A DNA stretch of 8,773 nt from an uncultured Burkholderiales bacterium (GTDB taxonomy: Bacteria; Pseudomonadota; Gammaproteobacteria; Burkholderiales; Burkholderiaceae_C): contig CAIODE010000213.1 in NCBI GenBank assembly GCA_903856875.1, positions 1 to 8,773 on the forward strand. Reading direction: 5' to 3'. The notes beneath the pieces were generated by a model. It saw only the letters and a list, made by a program, of their open reading frames with translations, was not told where the DNA came from and did not search any database. Shown piece by piece: positions 1 to 7,637 of this stretch. A program made the position numbers and the translations under genes. Within the stretch, counting starts at the first letter, position 1; every line of letters starts with the position of its first letter.

Positions 1-249
1 CGAGTATTTGGGTTCATGGCCCTTGGCCATGAGTTGCTCATTGACTTGGGGTCTAAAGCCATGGACCAAGACAATCTTCACGCCCATGCTTTGAATCAAG
101 GCCAAGTCCTGAGCCAAGTGCTGAAGCTTGCCTGCTGCGATGGCCTCACCTGCAATGCCTACGACAAAGGTTTTGCCACGGTGCAAGTGGATGTAGGGTG
201 CCACCGAGCGAAACCAAGGTACGAAGGTGAAGTTAAAGACAGTAGACAT
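1..249 (-). CDS. argA: Amino-acid N-acetyltransferase (N-acetylglutamate synthase), N-terminal 83 residues, partial
   Basis: This is the start of N-acetylglutamate synthase, which makes N-acetylglutamate from glutamate and acetyl-CoA, the first step of arginine synthesis in the cytoplasm. Reading leftward from an ATG at 249, the frame stays open to the window edge and gives 83 residues. It begins MSTVFNFTFVPWFRSVAPYI and contains GKTFVVGIAGEAIAAGK (about residues 25-41) and the amino-acid-kinase-type strand and loop IVLVHGFRPQVNEQL (about 59-73). I recognise these as the start of the amino acid kinase fold of ArgA; the C-terminal GNAT acetyltransferase domain would lie outside the window. The ATG fits the family N-terminus and an in-frame TGA lies about 40 bases upstream, but the ribosome binding site is weak. 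It is divergent from hrpA, with 78 bases between the two starts. The identification is by recognition and I am confident of it. Confidence 0.93.
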   Translation of the reverse strand, partial: MSTVFNFTFVPWFRSVAPYIHLHRGKTFVVGIAGEAIAAGKLQHLAQDLALIQSMGVKIVLVHGFRPQVNEQLMAKGHEPKYS

Positions 250-327
250 GAGCTTGTGGGTCTCTAGAAAGGGGCCAAGACAGCGGATAATTCACGGCTT
301 ACGCCATCCCTGATTTTTACAGAAGTT
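250..327. promoter_or_regulatory. Divergent argA-hrpA intergenic region with a candidate -10 for hrpA
   Basis: These 78 bases separate two divergent starts, so they should hold promoters for both genes unless transcription enters from outside. On the plus strand GATAAT at 286-291 matches the sigma-70 -10 consensus at five of six positions and would place transcription start near 298, giving a leader of about 30 bases for hrpA. I see no good -35 at the expected distance upstream (263-268 is TCTAGA), so this call is weak. For argA I could not pick out a credible promoter. AGAAG at 321-325 is the only Shine-Dalgarno-like element before hrpA. Confidence 0.3.
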
Positions 328-3300
328 TTGCCATTGTCCGCTACCCCCTTGAAAATCGAGTTTCCCGAGTCTTTGCCGGTGTCGGCAAAGCGCGACGAAA
401 TCGCTCAGGCCATGGCGGATCACCAGGTCATCATCGTCTGCGGTGAGACTGGATCAGGCAAAACCACCCAGTTGCCTAAGATCGCATTGGCTCTTGGCCG
501 AGGCAAGCTCAACGCCGCCCCTGGCCAGCGAGGCAAGTGGATTGGCCATACACAGCCAAGGCGCATTGCCGCCAGCAGCGTGGCCAAGCGCATTGCCGAG
601 GAACTCAAAACCCCGCTAGGTGATGTGGTGGGCTACAAAATTCGCTTTCAAGACCGCTTGTCCAAAGATGCCTCGGTCAAGCTCATGACCGATGGTATTT
701 TGCTGGCCGAAACGCAAAACGACCCGCTCCTAGAAGCCTACGACACCCTGATCATTGACGAAGCCCACGAGCGAAGCCTCAACATTGACTTCTTGTTGGG
801 CTACTTGCGTCAAATTTTGCCGCGCCGACCCGACCTTAAAGTGGTGGTCACATCGGCCACCATCGATGCCGATCGCTTTGCGCGGCACTTTGCTTCTAGC
901 AAGGGGCCCGCGCCGGTCATCATGGTCTCTGGCAGAACTTTTCCAGTTGAGATGCGCTGGCGTCCGTTTGAAGAAACGCGTGAACACGACTTGAACGATG
1001 CCATCGCCGAAGCGGTAGACGAACTATGGATTGGCAACTCAGCCGGAGACATCTTGGTGTTCTTGCCAGGGGAGCGTGAAATTCGAGAAGCTGCTGACCA
1101 TTTGCGCAAACACTTGTCGCACAGCGCCGTCACACGCGGTGCTGAGGTACTGCCCTTGTTTTCGCGTTTGTCGCAAGCCGATCAAGAGCGGGTGTTTGAT
1201 ACACACTCAGGAAGGCGCATTGTTTTGGCCACCAACGTGGCCGAAACCTCACTCACAGTGCCAGGCATACGGTATGTGATTGATGTAGGTACCGCACGTG
1301 TGAAGCGCTACAGCCTTCGCAGCAAGGTGGAGCAATTGATGGTGGAGCCTATCAGCCAAGCGGCGGCCAATCAGCGCGCAGGTCGGTGCGGCCGAGTGGC
1401 CAACGGCATCTGCATTCGCCTGTATGAAGAAAAAGATTTCAACGGCAGGCCCCGCTTCACCGATCCAGAAATTTTGCGCTCCTCCTTAGCGGGTGTGATT
1501 TTGCGCATGAAGTCATTGCACTTAGGGGTGGTGGATGACTTTCCATTCATTGAAGCACCGTCCAAACGCGCCATCACGGACGGTTATCAATTGCTGGCTG
1601 AACTGGGTGCCGTCACCGAGGCCAATGAGCTTACGCGCACGGGGGCTGAATTGGCCAAGTTGCCCTTAGACCCTCGCGTGGGCCGCATGATTTTGGAAGC
1701 TCGCGACAGGCAAGCTTTGGATGAAGTCTTGGTCATTGCCAGTGCGCTGTCGGTACAGGATGTTCGTGACAGGCCATTAGAAGCGCAATCGCAAGCCGAT
1801 CAGGCGCATGTGAAGTTCGACGACGAGAAAAGCGAATTCACAGGTTATTTGAAATTGTGGAAATGGTTGGCTGATGCGCGCGGTGGCAAATCGCCTGCAG
1901 GGTCAGAGCACAAGTTAAGCAATCGCCAGTATGAGCAATTGTTGCGTCAAAACTTTGTCAACATTCGGCGTGTGCGTGAATGGCGCGATACGCACACTCA
2001 GCTGCACACCACTGTGGCGGAGCACCGTTGGCAATTGAACGCCAAACCTGCAAGTTACGAGCAAATTCACATGTCCATGATGGCTGGCTTGCTTGGCAAT
2101 GTGGGGTGTAAGCAAGACGATGAAGACGTTTATTTAGGTGCGCGCGGTATTAAGTTTTACCGCCACCCGGGTGCCCATTTGTCCAAGAAGCCTGGCCGCT
2201 GGACGGTGGTATCTGAGTTGGTGGAGACCACGCGTTTGTTTGGCCGTGGCATTGCCAACATTGAGCCCGCATGGCTGGAACAAGTCGGTGCCCATTTGCT
2301 GCGCAAGCAACTCTTAGATCCGCATTGGGAAAAGAAATCGGGTGAGGTGATTGCGCTTGAGCGCGCCACGCTTTATGGCTTGGTTGTTTACAGCGGAAGG
2401 CGTGTGCCGTTTGGCAAAGTCGATCCACAAACCGCCCGCGAAATTTTCATTCGCGCAGCCTTGGTCGAAGGGCAATGGGAAACCAATTTGACGTTCTTGG
2501 ACGCCAATCACAGAATGATTGCCAAAGTGGAAGAGCTGGAACACAAATCTCGCAGGCAAGACGTGTTGGTAGACGATGAATTGATCTACGCGTTTTACGA
2601 CCAACAAATTCCAGCCGATGTGTGCTCTGGCCGTTTGCTGGAAGCATGGTACAAAAATGAAGTGAAGCGCCAACCCAGTTTGTTGGTGCTCAGCCGTGAA
2701 GAACTGATGCGCCACGAAGCGGCTGGCATTACTACGCAAGCCTTTCCTAAAACAATTCGCTTAGGGGGCACCGATTGCACGGCCACTTATTTGCATCAGC
2801 CTGGCGATGCACGCGATGGCGTCACGGTCACTGTGCCTTTGTTTGTGCTCAATCAAGTGAGCGAAGAGCGTTGTGAGTGGTTGGTGCCAGGTTTGCTGAA
2901 GGACAAAATTCACGCATTGCTTAAAAGCTTGCCTCAAAAACCTCGCACACGGTTTGTGCCGTTGCCAGATTCAGCTGCCAAGTTGGCGGAGACATTGGGT
3001 GCACCGGAAATTTTTGGAACGAGCTCATTGACCGATGTTTTGCTGAAGAAAGTGCGCGATATCACCAGCTTGGATGTGAAACGCGCCGACTTTAAGTTGG
3101 ACATGCTCAGCCCACACTTGTTCATGAACTTGTGTGTGGTCGACGAGCATGGCCGACAACTGGGCATGGGTCGCAATTTAGGGGCCCTCAAAGCCGATTG
3201 GGGCTCGCAAGCACGCGGCGCTTTCCAAGCACTGGCTCAGCTCAGAGTGCAGTCAACTGGCAGCGCTGCCACACCTCACTCAGCAGAAGCCAATGACAAA

Positions 3301-4245
3301 GCTTCTTCACAAATTGGGAAAAGTGTTTCTGCCTCAGTCGCTCAGGCAGGTTCAGCTTCGTCTGGGGCAAAGTCTGGCAAAACGCCGGCCTTTGCGCAGC
3401 AGCGCTATACCGCATGGACCTTTGGTGATTTGCCAGAACTCATGGAGATTAACAAAGGCGGTCGAAGCTTGATCGGTTTCCCTGCCTTGGTAGACCTGAA
3501 CGATGCGGTGCAAATTGAAGTGTTTGATGAAGTTGAAGTGGCATCGCAAAAGCATCGCGAAGGCTTGCGCCGTTTGTTTGCTTTGCAAATCAAAGATGCT
3601 TTGAAGTATTTGGAAAAGAACATTCCTGATTTGCAAAAAATGGCTGTGGCCTACATGCCCCTAGGTACAGCAGATGAGTTGCGCCAACAGATCATTGAAG
3701 TGGCCTTGGACCGTGCCTTCCTCATGGACCCATTGCCGTCCGATGAGCTGAGTTTTAAGAAGCGCATTGACGAGGGGCGAGGGCGTTTGACCCTGATTGC
3801 CAATGAGGTGGCCCGTTTGGCGGGTGTCATCCTGATTGATTTTGCGGCAGCCACTCGCAAAATCAAAGATACCAAGAATGCACCTGAAGCTACTGCTGAT
3901 TGTGCACAGCAATTGCAACGCTTGGTGCCCAAAAAATTCTTAGCACTCACGCCATGGACTCAGTTACAGCACTATGCGCGTTACTTGAAGGCCATCGTTT
4001 TGCGCTTGGATAAATGGCGAGCCGATCCTGCTCGCGATGCGGCTAAGTTGTTGGAATTGAAGCCACAAGAGCAGCGCTATTGGCGATTGGTTGCAGAACG
4101 CAAAGGCGCGGTGGACGATCGAATGCTGGAGTTTCGGTGGCTGCTTGAAGAACTGCGCGTGAGTTTCTTTGCGCAGGAATTGCGTACGCCTCAACCTGTG
4201 AGTGTGAAGCGCCTTGACAAGGCGTGGACGCAGTTAAATCACTGA
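328..4245 (+). CDS. hrpA: ATP-dependent RNA helicase HrpA (DEAH box)
   Basis: A cytoplasmic DEAH-box (DExH) ATP-dependent RNA helicase; family members act in mRNA processing and, by recent reports in E. coli, on stalled or collided ribosomes. At 1,305 residues it has the full length of the long bacterial HrpA class. The motifs are intact: Walker A GETGSGKT at 39-46, motif Ia TQPRRIAA at 75-82, TDGILL at 121-126, Walker B DEAH at 144-147, SAT at 176-178 and motif VI QRAGRCGR at 349-356. The HA2/ratchet region and an OB-like region follow, then the HrpA-specific DUF3418 region from about 700 to the end, containing HGRQLGMGRNLGALKA near 950-965 and the YTAWTFGDLPELMEI block near 1027-1041. A Ser/Ala/Lys-rich linker at about 976-1023 interrupts this region. 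The start is uncertain. No ATG exists near the N-terminus; TTG at 328 or TTG at 334 must be used, and AGAAG at 321-325 is better spaced for the one at 334. Confidence 0.96.
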   Translation: MPLSATPLKIEFPESLPVSAKRDEIAQAMADHQVIIVCGETGSGKTTQLPKIALALGRGKLNAAPGQRGKWIGHTQPRRIAASSVAKRIAEELKTPLGDVVGYKIRFQDRLSKDASVKLMTDGILLAETQNDPLLEAYDTLIIDEAHERSLNIDFLLGYLRQILPRRPDLKVVVTSATIDADRFARHFASSKGPAPVIMVSGRTFPVEMRWRPFEETREHDLNDAIAEAVDELWIGNSAGDILVFLPGEREIREAADHLRKHLSHSAVTRGAEVLPLFSRLSQADQERVFDTHSGRRIVLATNVAETSLTVPGIRYVIDVGTARVKRYSLRSKVEQLMVEPISQAAANQRAGRCGRVANGICIRLYEEKDFNGRPRFTDPEILRSSLAGVILRMKSLHLGVVDDFPFIEAPSKRAITDGYQLLAELGAVTEANELTRTGAELAKLPLDPRVGRMILEARDRQALDEVLVIASALSVQDVRDRPLEAQSQADQAHVKFDDEKSEFTGYLKLWKWLADARGGKSPAGSEHKLSNRQYEQLLRQNFVNIRRVREWRDTHTQLHTTVAEHRWQLNAKPASYEQIHMSMMAGLLGNVGCKQDDEDVYLGARGIKFYRHPGAHLSKKPGRWTVVSELVETTRLFGRGIANIEPAWLEQVGAHLLRKQLLDPHWEKKSGEVIALERATLYGLVVYSGRRVPFGKVDPQTAREIFIRAALVEGQWETNLTFLDANHRMIAKVEELEHKSRRQDVLVDDELIYAFYDQQIPADVCSGRLLEAWYKNEVKRQPSLLVLSREELMRHEAAGITTQAFPKTIRLGGTDCTATYLHQPGDARDGVTVTVPLFVLNQVSEERCEWLVPGLLKDKIHALLKSLPQKPRTRFVPLPDSAAKLAETLGAPEIFGTSSLTDVLLKKVRDITSLDVKRADFKLDMLSPHLFMNLCVVDEHGRQLGMGRNLGALKADWGSQARGAFQALAQLRVQSTGSAATPHSAEANDKASSQIGKSVSASVAQAGSASSGAKSGKTPAFAQQRYTAWTFGDLPELMEINKGGRSLIGFPALVDLNDAVQIEVFDEVEVASQKHREGLRRLFALQIKDALKYLEKNIPDLQKMAVAYMPLGTADELRQQIIEVALDRAFLMDPLPSDELSFKKRIDEGRGRLTLIANEVARLAGVILIDFAAATRKIKDTKNAPEATADCAQQLQRLVPKKFLALTPWTQLQHYARYLKAIVLRLDKWRADPARDAAKLLELKPQEQRYWRLVAERKGAVDDRMLEFRWLLEELRVSFFAQELRTPQPVSVKRLDKAWTQLNH
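3253..3396 (+). other. Low-complexity Ser/Ala/Lys linker inside HrpA
   Basis: Codons 976-1023 of hrpA encode a stretch made largely of serine, alanine, glycine, lysine and glutamine, without the hydrophobic pattern of a folded domain. It lies between two well-conserved blocks of the DUF3418 region: the one ending in QALAQLRVQ and the one starting at RYTAWTFGDLPE. It is best read as a flexible linker of about 48 residues. The reading frame continues without interruption on both sides, so it is not a frameshift or an insertion sequence remnant. Confidence 0.65.
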
Positions 4246-4263
4246 GTCTTTGGCTAAGTTAAA

Positions 4264-5136
4264 TTAGATTGCTTTGGGCAAAGTCATCAAGGGGATGTCT
4301 TTGTCTGTTGCCAACTTTTCTAATTGTTGTCTTGTCTTGCTGGCCAAAAAGCTTGCTATGGCGTCGTGAGTTGATTTTTCAAACAAGGTCTTACCGTCTT
4401 TGACCACAATGCCAGCGGCTTCGCACAATGACTTTGCAAAATGAGGTTCTAGTGCGGCCACAGCTACACGGCCGTTTTTGCAGGCGTACATGTTGTAGCC
4501 AGCGTGCGATCCGCCCACTGCCCCCTCAGGCAAGGTCATGCCCCATTGTCTTGGCAGGGCCAACCAAGCGGCTGCGTCGCTCAGCGCCACTTCGTGGAAG
4601 ATGCCTTTGCCCGAGCTGCGTTGCTTTATGACGGTTTTTAAAACGGCTTCGCTGGCCATCAAGGCGCCGCCCATGTCGGCAAACAAACTGGCTGGCAATG
4701 TCATGCCAGGCACCAAGTTAACTTCGGCTTGGTAAGTTAAATCGTGACCCGGAATTTCAGCCAAAGGGCCAGGGGCTCCGACCACGGTGACGCAGCTGAG
4801 CTTTGGGTACTGTTTGTGCAATGCCTTCCAGCTCAAACCCAGTTTGTTCAAAGCAGAGGGCCTGAACGAGGTGAGCAGCACATCGGTTTTGGCAAGCAAT
4901 TGATGCAAGGTTTGTTGTCCCTTTGCACCTTTCAAATCACATTGGATTTGCTTCATGCCTTTGTGCAAAATGTCATAAAAACCTGGCGTGTAATGAGCCA
5001 TGGGATCGCCTTGGGGCGGGTTGATCTTGGTGCAAGTGGCTCCCATGTTTGCCAAGCGCATCAATGCTGCAGGCCCGGGTAAATTCAGCGCCAAACTGAC
5101 AACGCGCACGCCTTTTAAAGTGGTGTCATTGGCCAT
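4264..5136 (-). CDS. Short CaiB/BaiF-family CoA transferase, alpha-methylacyl-CoA racemase-like
   Basis: A 290-residue member of the family III CoA-transferase (CaiB/BaiF) superfamily, acting on acyl-CoA thioesters in the cytoplasm. The N-terminal block LKGVRVVSLALNLPGPAALM (7-26) is the usual CoA-binding start. Later blocks match the alpha-methylacyl-CoA racemase branch: GHDLTYQA (130-137) carries a His like His126 of the M. tuberculosis racemase, LFADMGGALM (151-160) carries an Asp like Asp156, and VAALEPHF (226-233) carries a Glu like Glu241. All three racemase-type catalytic residues are thus present (H131, D154, E230). The protein is about 70 residues shorter than typical 360-residue racemases, ending soon after DIPLMTLP. 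The ATG is preceded by GGGAG at ten bases and lies five bases after the livF stop, so it is probably co-transcribed with the transporter. The substrate is unknown. I am sure of the superfamily, less of racemase versus transferase activity. Confidence 0.85.
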   Translation of the reverse strand: MANDTTLKGVRVVSLALNLPGPAALMRLANMGATCTKINPPQGDPMAHYTPGFYDILHKGMKQIQCDLKGAKGQQTLHQLLAKTDVLLTSFRPSALNKLGLSWKALHKQYPKLSCVTVVGAPGPLAEIPGHDLTYQAEVNLVPGMTLPASLFADMGGALMASEAVLKTVIKQRSSGKGIFHEVALSDAAAWLALPRQWGMTLPEGAVGGSHAGYNMYACKNGRVAVAALEPHFAKSLCEAAGIVVKDGKTLFEKSTHDAIASFLASKTRQQLEKLATDKDIPLMTLPKAI

Positions 5137-5141
5137 CGTAT

Positions 5142-5855
5142 TTAAACTCCCAAATGTTGCGCCATGATTTCGGGCTGTGATTGCAGCAACTCAGAGCTGC
5201 CCTCAAAGACGACTTCACCTTTGACCAAAATGACATTTCGATCGGTAATCTTGGTGACGTGCTTCCAGTTTTTATCAACAATGATGCTGCTGATGCCACT
5301 TTCTTTAATGACACTGCAGATGCGCCAAATCTCTCTGGCAATCAGGGGCGCTAAACCTTCTGTAGCTTCATCCAAAATGAGCACATCGGGGTTGGTCATC
5401 AAAGCTCTGCCGATGGTCAACATCTGTTGTTCGCCGCCGGAAAGCTGTTGTCCACCATGACCCAGCCGCTCTTTCAAGCGTGGAAAAGTTTCGAGCACAC
5501 GCTCGTACGTCCAATCGTTTTGACCATGTGTGCCAGGACGGGCCGCCATTTTCAAATTCTCAACCACACTCAAGTTGCCAAAAATGCCGCGCCCTTCTGG
5601 CACGTAGGCAATGCCAAGTTGCGCGACTTCAAAAATATCGCGGTCATTCATCCGCTGACCTTTGATGTAAACATGACCCGATTGGGGTGTGACAATGCCC
5701 ATGATGGATTTGAGGAGTGTGCTTTTGCCCATGCCATTGCGACCCATCAAGCCAATGGTTTCGCCGCGATTGACTGCAAAGTCAATGTTCCGCAAAATGT
5801 GGCTGGCCCCATAGAAACTGTTGAGGCCTTGCACTTGAATCAATGTGTCGCTCAT
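5142..5855 (-). CDS. livF: Branched-chain amino acid-type ABC transporter ATP-binding protein LivF
   Basis: The second ATPase subunit of a HAAT-family (Liv-type) ABC importer, working at the inner face of the membrane with LivG to power LivH/LivM. I start it at ATG 5855 (MSDTLIQVQGLNSFYGASH), giving 237 residues. The frame extends 25 codons further upstream, but this ATG fits the family, has GAGG at suitable spacing, and lies one base past the livG stop. Motifs are Walker A GRNGMGKST (38-46), YVPEGRGIF with Glu87 at the Q-loop position (usual for LivF), signature LSGGEQQ (138-144) and Walker B VLILDEA (158-164). The switch position, His in most ABC ATPases and Gln in the VEQN motif of classical LivF, is Lys195 here, in IIVDKNWKHV. 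No other residue looks damaged. The true substrate of the transporter cannot be read from this subunit. Confidence 0.93.
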   Translation of the reverse strand: MSDTLIQVQGLNSFYGASHILRNIDFAVNRGETIGLMGRNGMGKSTLLKSIMGIVTPQSGHVYIKGQRMNDRDIFEVAQLGIAYVPEGRGIFGNLSVVENLKMAARPGTHGQNDWTYERVLETFPRLKERLGHGGQQLSGGEQQMLTIGRALMTNPDVLILDEATEGLAPLIAREIWRICSVIKESGISSIIVDKNWKHVTKITDRNVILVKGEVVFEGSSELLQSQPEIMAQHLGV

Positions 5856-5856
5856 C

Positions 5857-6636
5857 TCAATGATCCTCACCCAAATAGGCAGCTTGAACGCCTTCGTTGG
5901 CGCGCACCTCAGCAGGCAAGCCGCTGGCAATCACTTGGCCATTGACCATCACGGTCAGGTGGTCTGCCAAAGCAAAAACAGCGTCCATGTCGTGCTCAAC
6001 CAGCATCATGGCGTGCAATGGTTTTAATCGCAGGAGCAACTGAACCATGCTTTCGGCTTCTGCCACGCCCATGCCGGCCAGCGGCTCGTCAAGCAAAAGA
6101 ACTTGGGGCTCTGTGGCCAAGGTCATGGCAATTTCAAGTTGACGTTGCTCGCCATGACTGGCAGCGCCTGCCACGGCTTGGCGGCGATTTTGAAGGCCTG
6201 CCAATTCAAGGGCACGCTCTGTACGTTCGTTCACGTCGGTCATGAGGCTGGCTTGTCGTAGCCAAGCCAAGGGATTGAAGGGCATGGGTTGACTGCGCGA
6301 TTGGGCGGACAAACGAACGTTATCCCACACGCTGAAACTTCTGAAGATGTTGGTCTTTTGATAGCTTCTGCCCAAGCCATGGCGAGAAATTTTTTCGGGT
6401 GTCCATCCGGTGATGTCTTGACCGTTCAAAGCCACATGGCCTGATGTGAGTGTCAGATCGCCCGTGAGTAAATTGGTCAGGGTTGACTTGCCAGCACCAT
6501 TGGGCCCAATGACCGCATGAATTTCGCCTTTGCGCAAATCGACAGACACTTCGTTGACGGCCGTGAGCCCACCAAACTGTTTGGTGATTTTGTGGGCGCG
6601 CAACAGCAAGTCGTGCTCTGAATGAACTTCAGTCAT
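5857..6636 (-). CDS. livG: Branched-chain amino acid-type ABC transporter ATP-binding protein LivG
   Basis: The first ATPase subunit of the Liv-type importer, with 259 residues from ATG 6636 (MTEVHSEHDLLLRAHKITKQ). A longer in-frame extension reaches 6714, but it lies entirely inside livM and is not family-like. The chosen ATG has AAGG nine bases upstream and overlaps the livM stop by eight bases (ATGACTGA), the classic coupling arrangement. Motifs are Walker A GPNGAGKST (44-52), Q-loop Gln93 in GRSYQKTNIF, signature ASHGEQRQLEIA (159-170), Walker B VLLLDEPLAGMG (179-190) and the switch histidine in VEHDMD (H215). The C-terminal tail AEVRANEGVQAAYLGEDH is the usual LivG ending, thought to be involved in substrate-class recognition in this family. 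The signature begins with Ala where Leu is most common; the rest is standard. Confidence 0.94.
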   Translation of the reverse strand: MTEVHSEHDLLLRAHKITKQFGGLTAVNEVSVDLRKGEIHAVIGPNGAGKSTLTNLLTGDLTLTSGHVALNGQDITGWTPEKISRHGLGRSYQKTNIFRSFSVWDNVRLSAQSRSQPMPFNPLAWLRQASLMTDVNERTERALELAGLQNRRQAVAGAASHGEQRQLEIAMTLATEPQVLLLDEPLAGMGVAEAESMVQLLLRLKPLHAMMLVEHDMDAVFALADHLTVMVNGQVIASGLPAEVRANEGVQAAYLGEDH

Positions 6637-7627
6637 GACTTTGTGCCTTGCTTTTAAAAAGTGAATCAAACAAGCCCAAAATGCCGCGGGGTGCCAGCAC
6701 CACCAGCGCCACAATGAAGAGACCCATCCACAATTGCCAATGTTTGCCTAATTTGAAACCTGCCACTTCGGGCAAATCTTTGAACACATGCAGCAAATAC
6801 TCAAATGAGAAAGCGCCCACAATGGCTCCTGCAAAATTGCCCATGCCGCCTAAGATGACCATCATGATGACGTGTGCGCTCATGTGAAAACCCATCAGTT
6901 CAGGATTGACATAACCCGATTGCGCGCCCCACAAGAAGCCAGCTAAACCTGCCAATGCGCCTGCCAAAGTAAAGGCCGCCAGCTTGTGGTTGAAGGTGCC
7001 ATACCCCAATGCACGCATGCGATGTTCATTGACGCGAATGCCTGCCAATGCGCGCCCAAAGGGACTCCACAGCAGGCGTCGTAAAAATAAATAAACCAAG
7101 AGCATGAGAGCCAATGTGAAGAAATAGAAAACTGTTTTGTTTTCTAAATCAAACAACACAGCTTCAGGTTTGAAGTTGATGTAGATGCCGTCTGAGCCGC
7201 CCAATACCTTGTTGTCAAAGAAAGCATAGAACACCATCTGTGCAAAGGCCATGGTGACCATGATGAAGTAAATACCGTGGGTGCGCACGACCAAGAAGCC
7301 AATGATCAGTGCCAGCAAGGCTGAAGAGCCTACCGCTGCTGGCAAGGTCCACCACAAAGATACGGGCTCTCCGGGTGGCGTTAAAAATGCCAAGGCATAG
7401 CCCGCCACACCAAAGTAGGCAGCATGCCCCAAAGAGACGAGGCCTGTGACACCTTGCAGCAAATCAAGGCTCATGGCAAAGATGGCCAAGATCATCATGC
7501 GGGTGACCATTTGCAGGTAATAGTCTGTGCCGACAAAGGGGAAGGCCGCCAGCGCTACGAGCGCAGCACCTAACAAAATTTTCAAACTGCGCGGCAGAGT
7601 TTCAAGGGGGGCCTGTGCGTCGCTCAT
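6629..7627 (-). CDS. livM: Branched-chain amino acid-type ABC transporter permease LivM
   Basis: One of the two inner-membrane permease subunits, pairing with LivH to form the translocation channel. I start it at ATG 7627 (MSDAQAPLETLPRSLK), giving 332 residues; AAAGGGG just upstream is a good ribosome binding site and overlaps the end of livH, ten bases away. A short hydrophilic N-terminus is followed by hydrophobic segments at about 15-32, 38-58, 64-82, 92-115, 118-137, 165-183, 214-236, 250-280 and 297-318. TGLVSLGHAAYFGVAGYALA (61-80) is the family's conserved early segment. SPFGRALAGIRVNEHRMRAL (188-207) is the cytoplasmic coupling-loop region that contacts the ATPases, and VILGGMGNFAGAIVGA (257-272) is the conserved late segment. 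The product is full length with no sign of damage, and its 3' end overlaps livG by eight bases. Confidence 0.94.
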   Translation of the reverse strand: MSDAQAPLETLPRSLKILLGAALVALAAFPFVGTDYYLQMVTRMMILAIFAMSLDLLQGVTGLVSLGHAAYFGVAGYALAFLTPPGEPVSLWWTLPAAVGSSALLALIIGFLVVRTHGIYFIMVTMAFAQMVFYAFFDNKVLGGSDGIYINFKPEAVLFDLENKTVFYFFTLALMLLVYLFLRRLLWSPFGRALAGIRVNEHRMRALGYGTFNHKLAAFTLAGALAGLAGFLWGAQSGYVNPELMGFHMSAHVIMMVILGGMGNFAGAIVGAFSFEYLLHVFKDLPEVAGFKLGKHWQLWMGLFIVALVVLAPRGILGLFDSLFKSKAQSHD

Positions 7628-7637
7628 ACCAGCCCCT

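Noticed and set aside
16..267. Plus-strand open frame of 83 codons before hrpA
   Set aside because: It lies opposite the argA start, whose minus-strand frame gives a clearly recognisable ArgA N-terminus; the plus-strand product resembles nothing.
4210..4224. Perfect dyad CGCCTTG-A-CAAGGCG near the end of hrpA, considered as a terminator
   Set aside because: The usable stem is about five pairs, no T tract follows on either strand, and it lies within the hrpA coding sequence.
4246..4263. Possible bidirectional terminator between the convergent hrpA and CoA-family genes
   Set aside because: Only 18 bases with short AT-rich partial repeats such as CTAA/TTAG; no stable hairpin is visible.
5856..5930. 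N-terminal extension of LivF upstream of ATG 5855
   Set aside because: The extra 25 residues lie within the end of livG, are not family-like, and ATG 5855 has a good ribosome binding site directly after the livG stop.
5427..5945. Plus-strand open frame of 172 codons across livF and the livG end
   Set aside because: It is the shadow of two well-supported ATPase genes with intact motifs on the other strand, and has no recognisable domain.
6950..7053. A 13-base sequence, CCTGCCAATGCGC, occurring twice in livM
   Set aside because: Both copies encode Ala/Gly/Leu-rich segments with favoured codons; two imperfectly flanked copies are not evidence of a repeat element.
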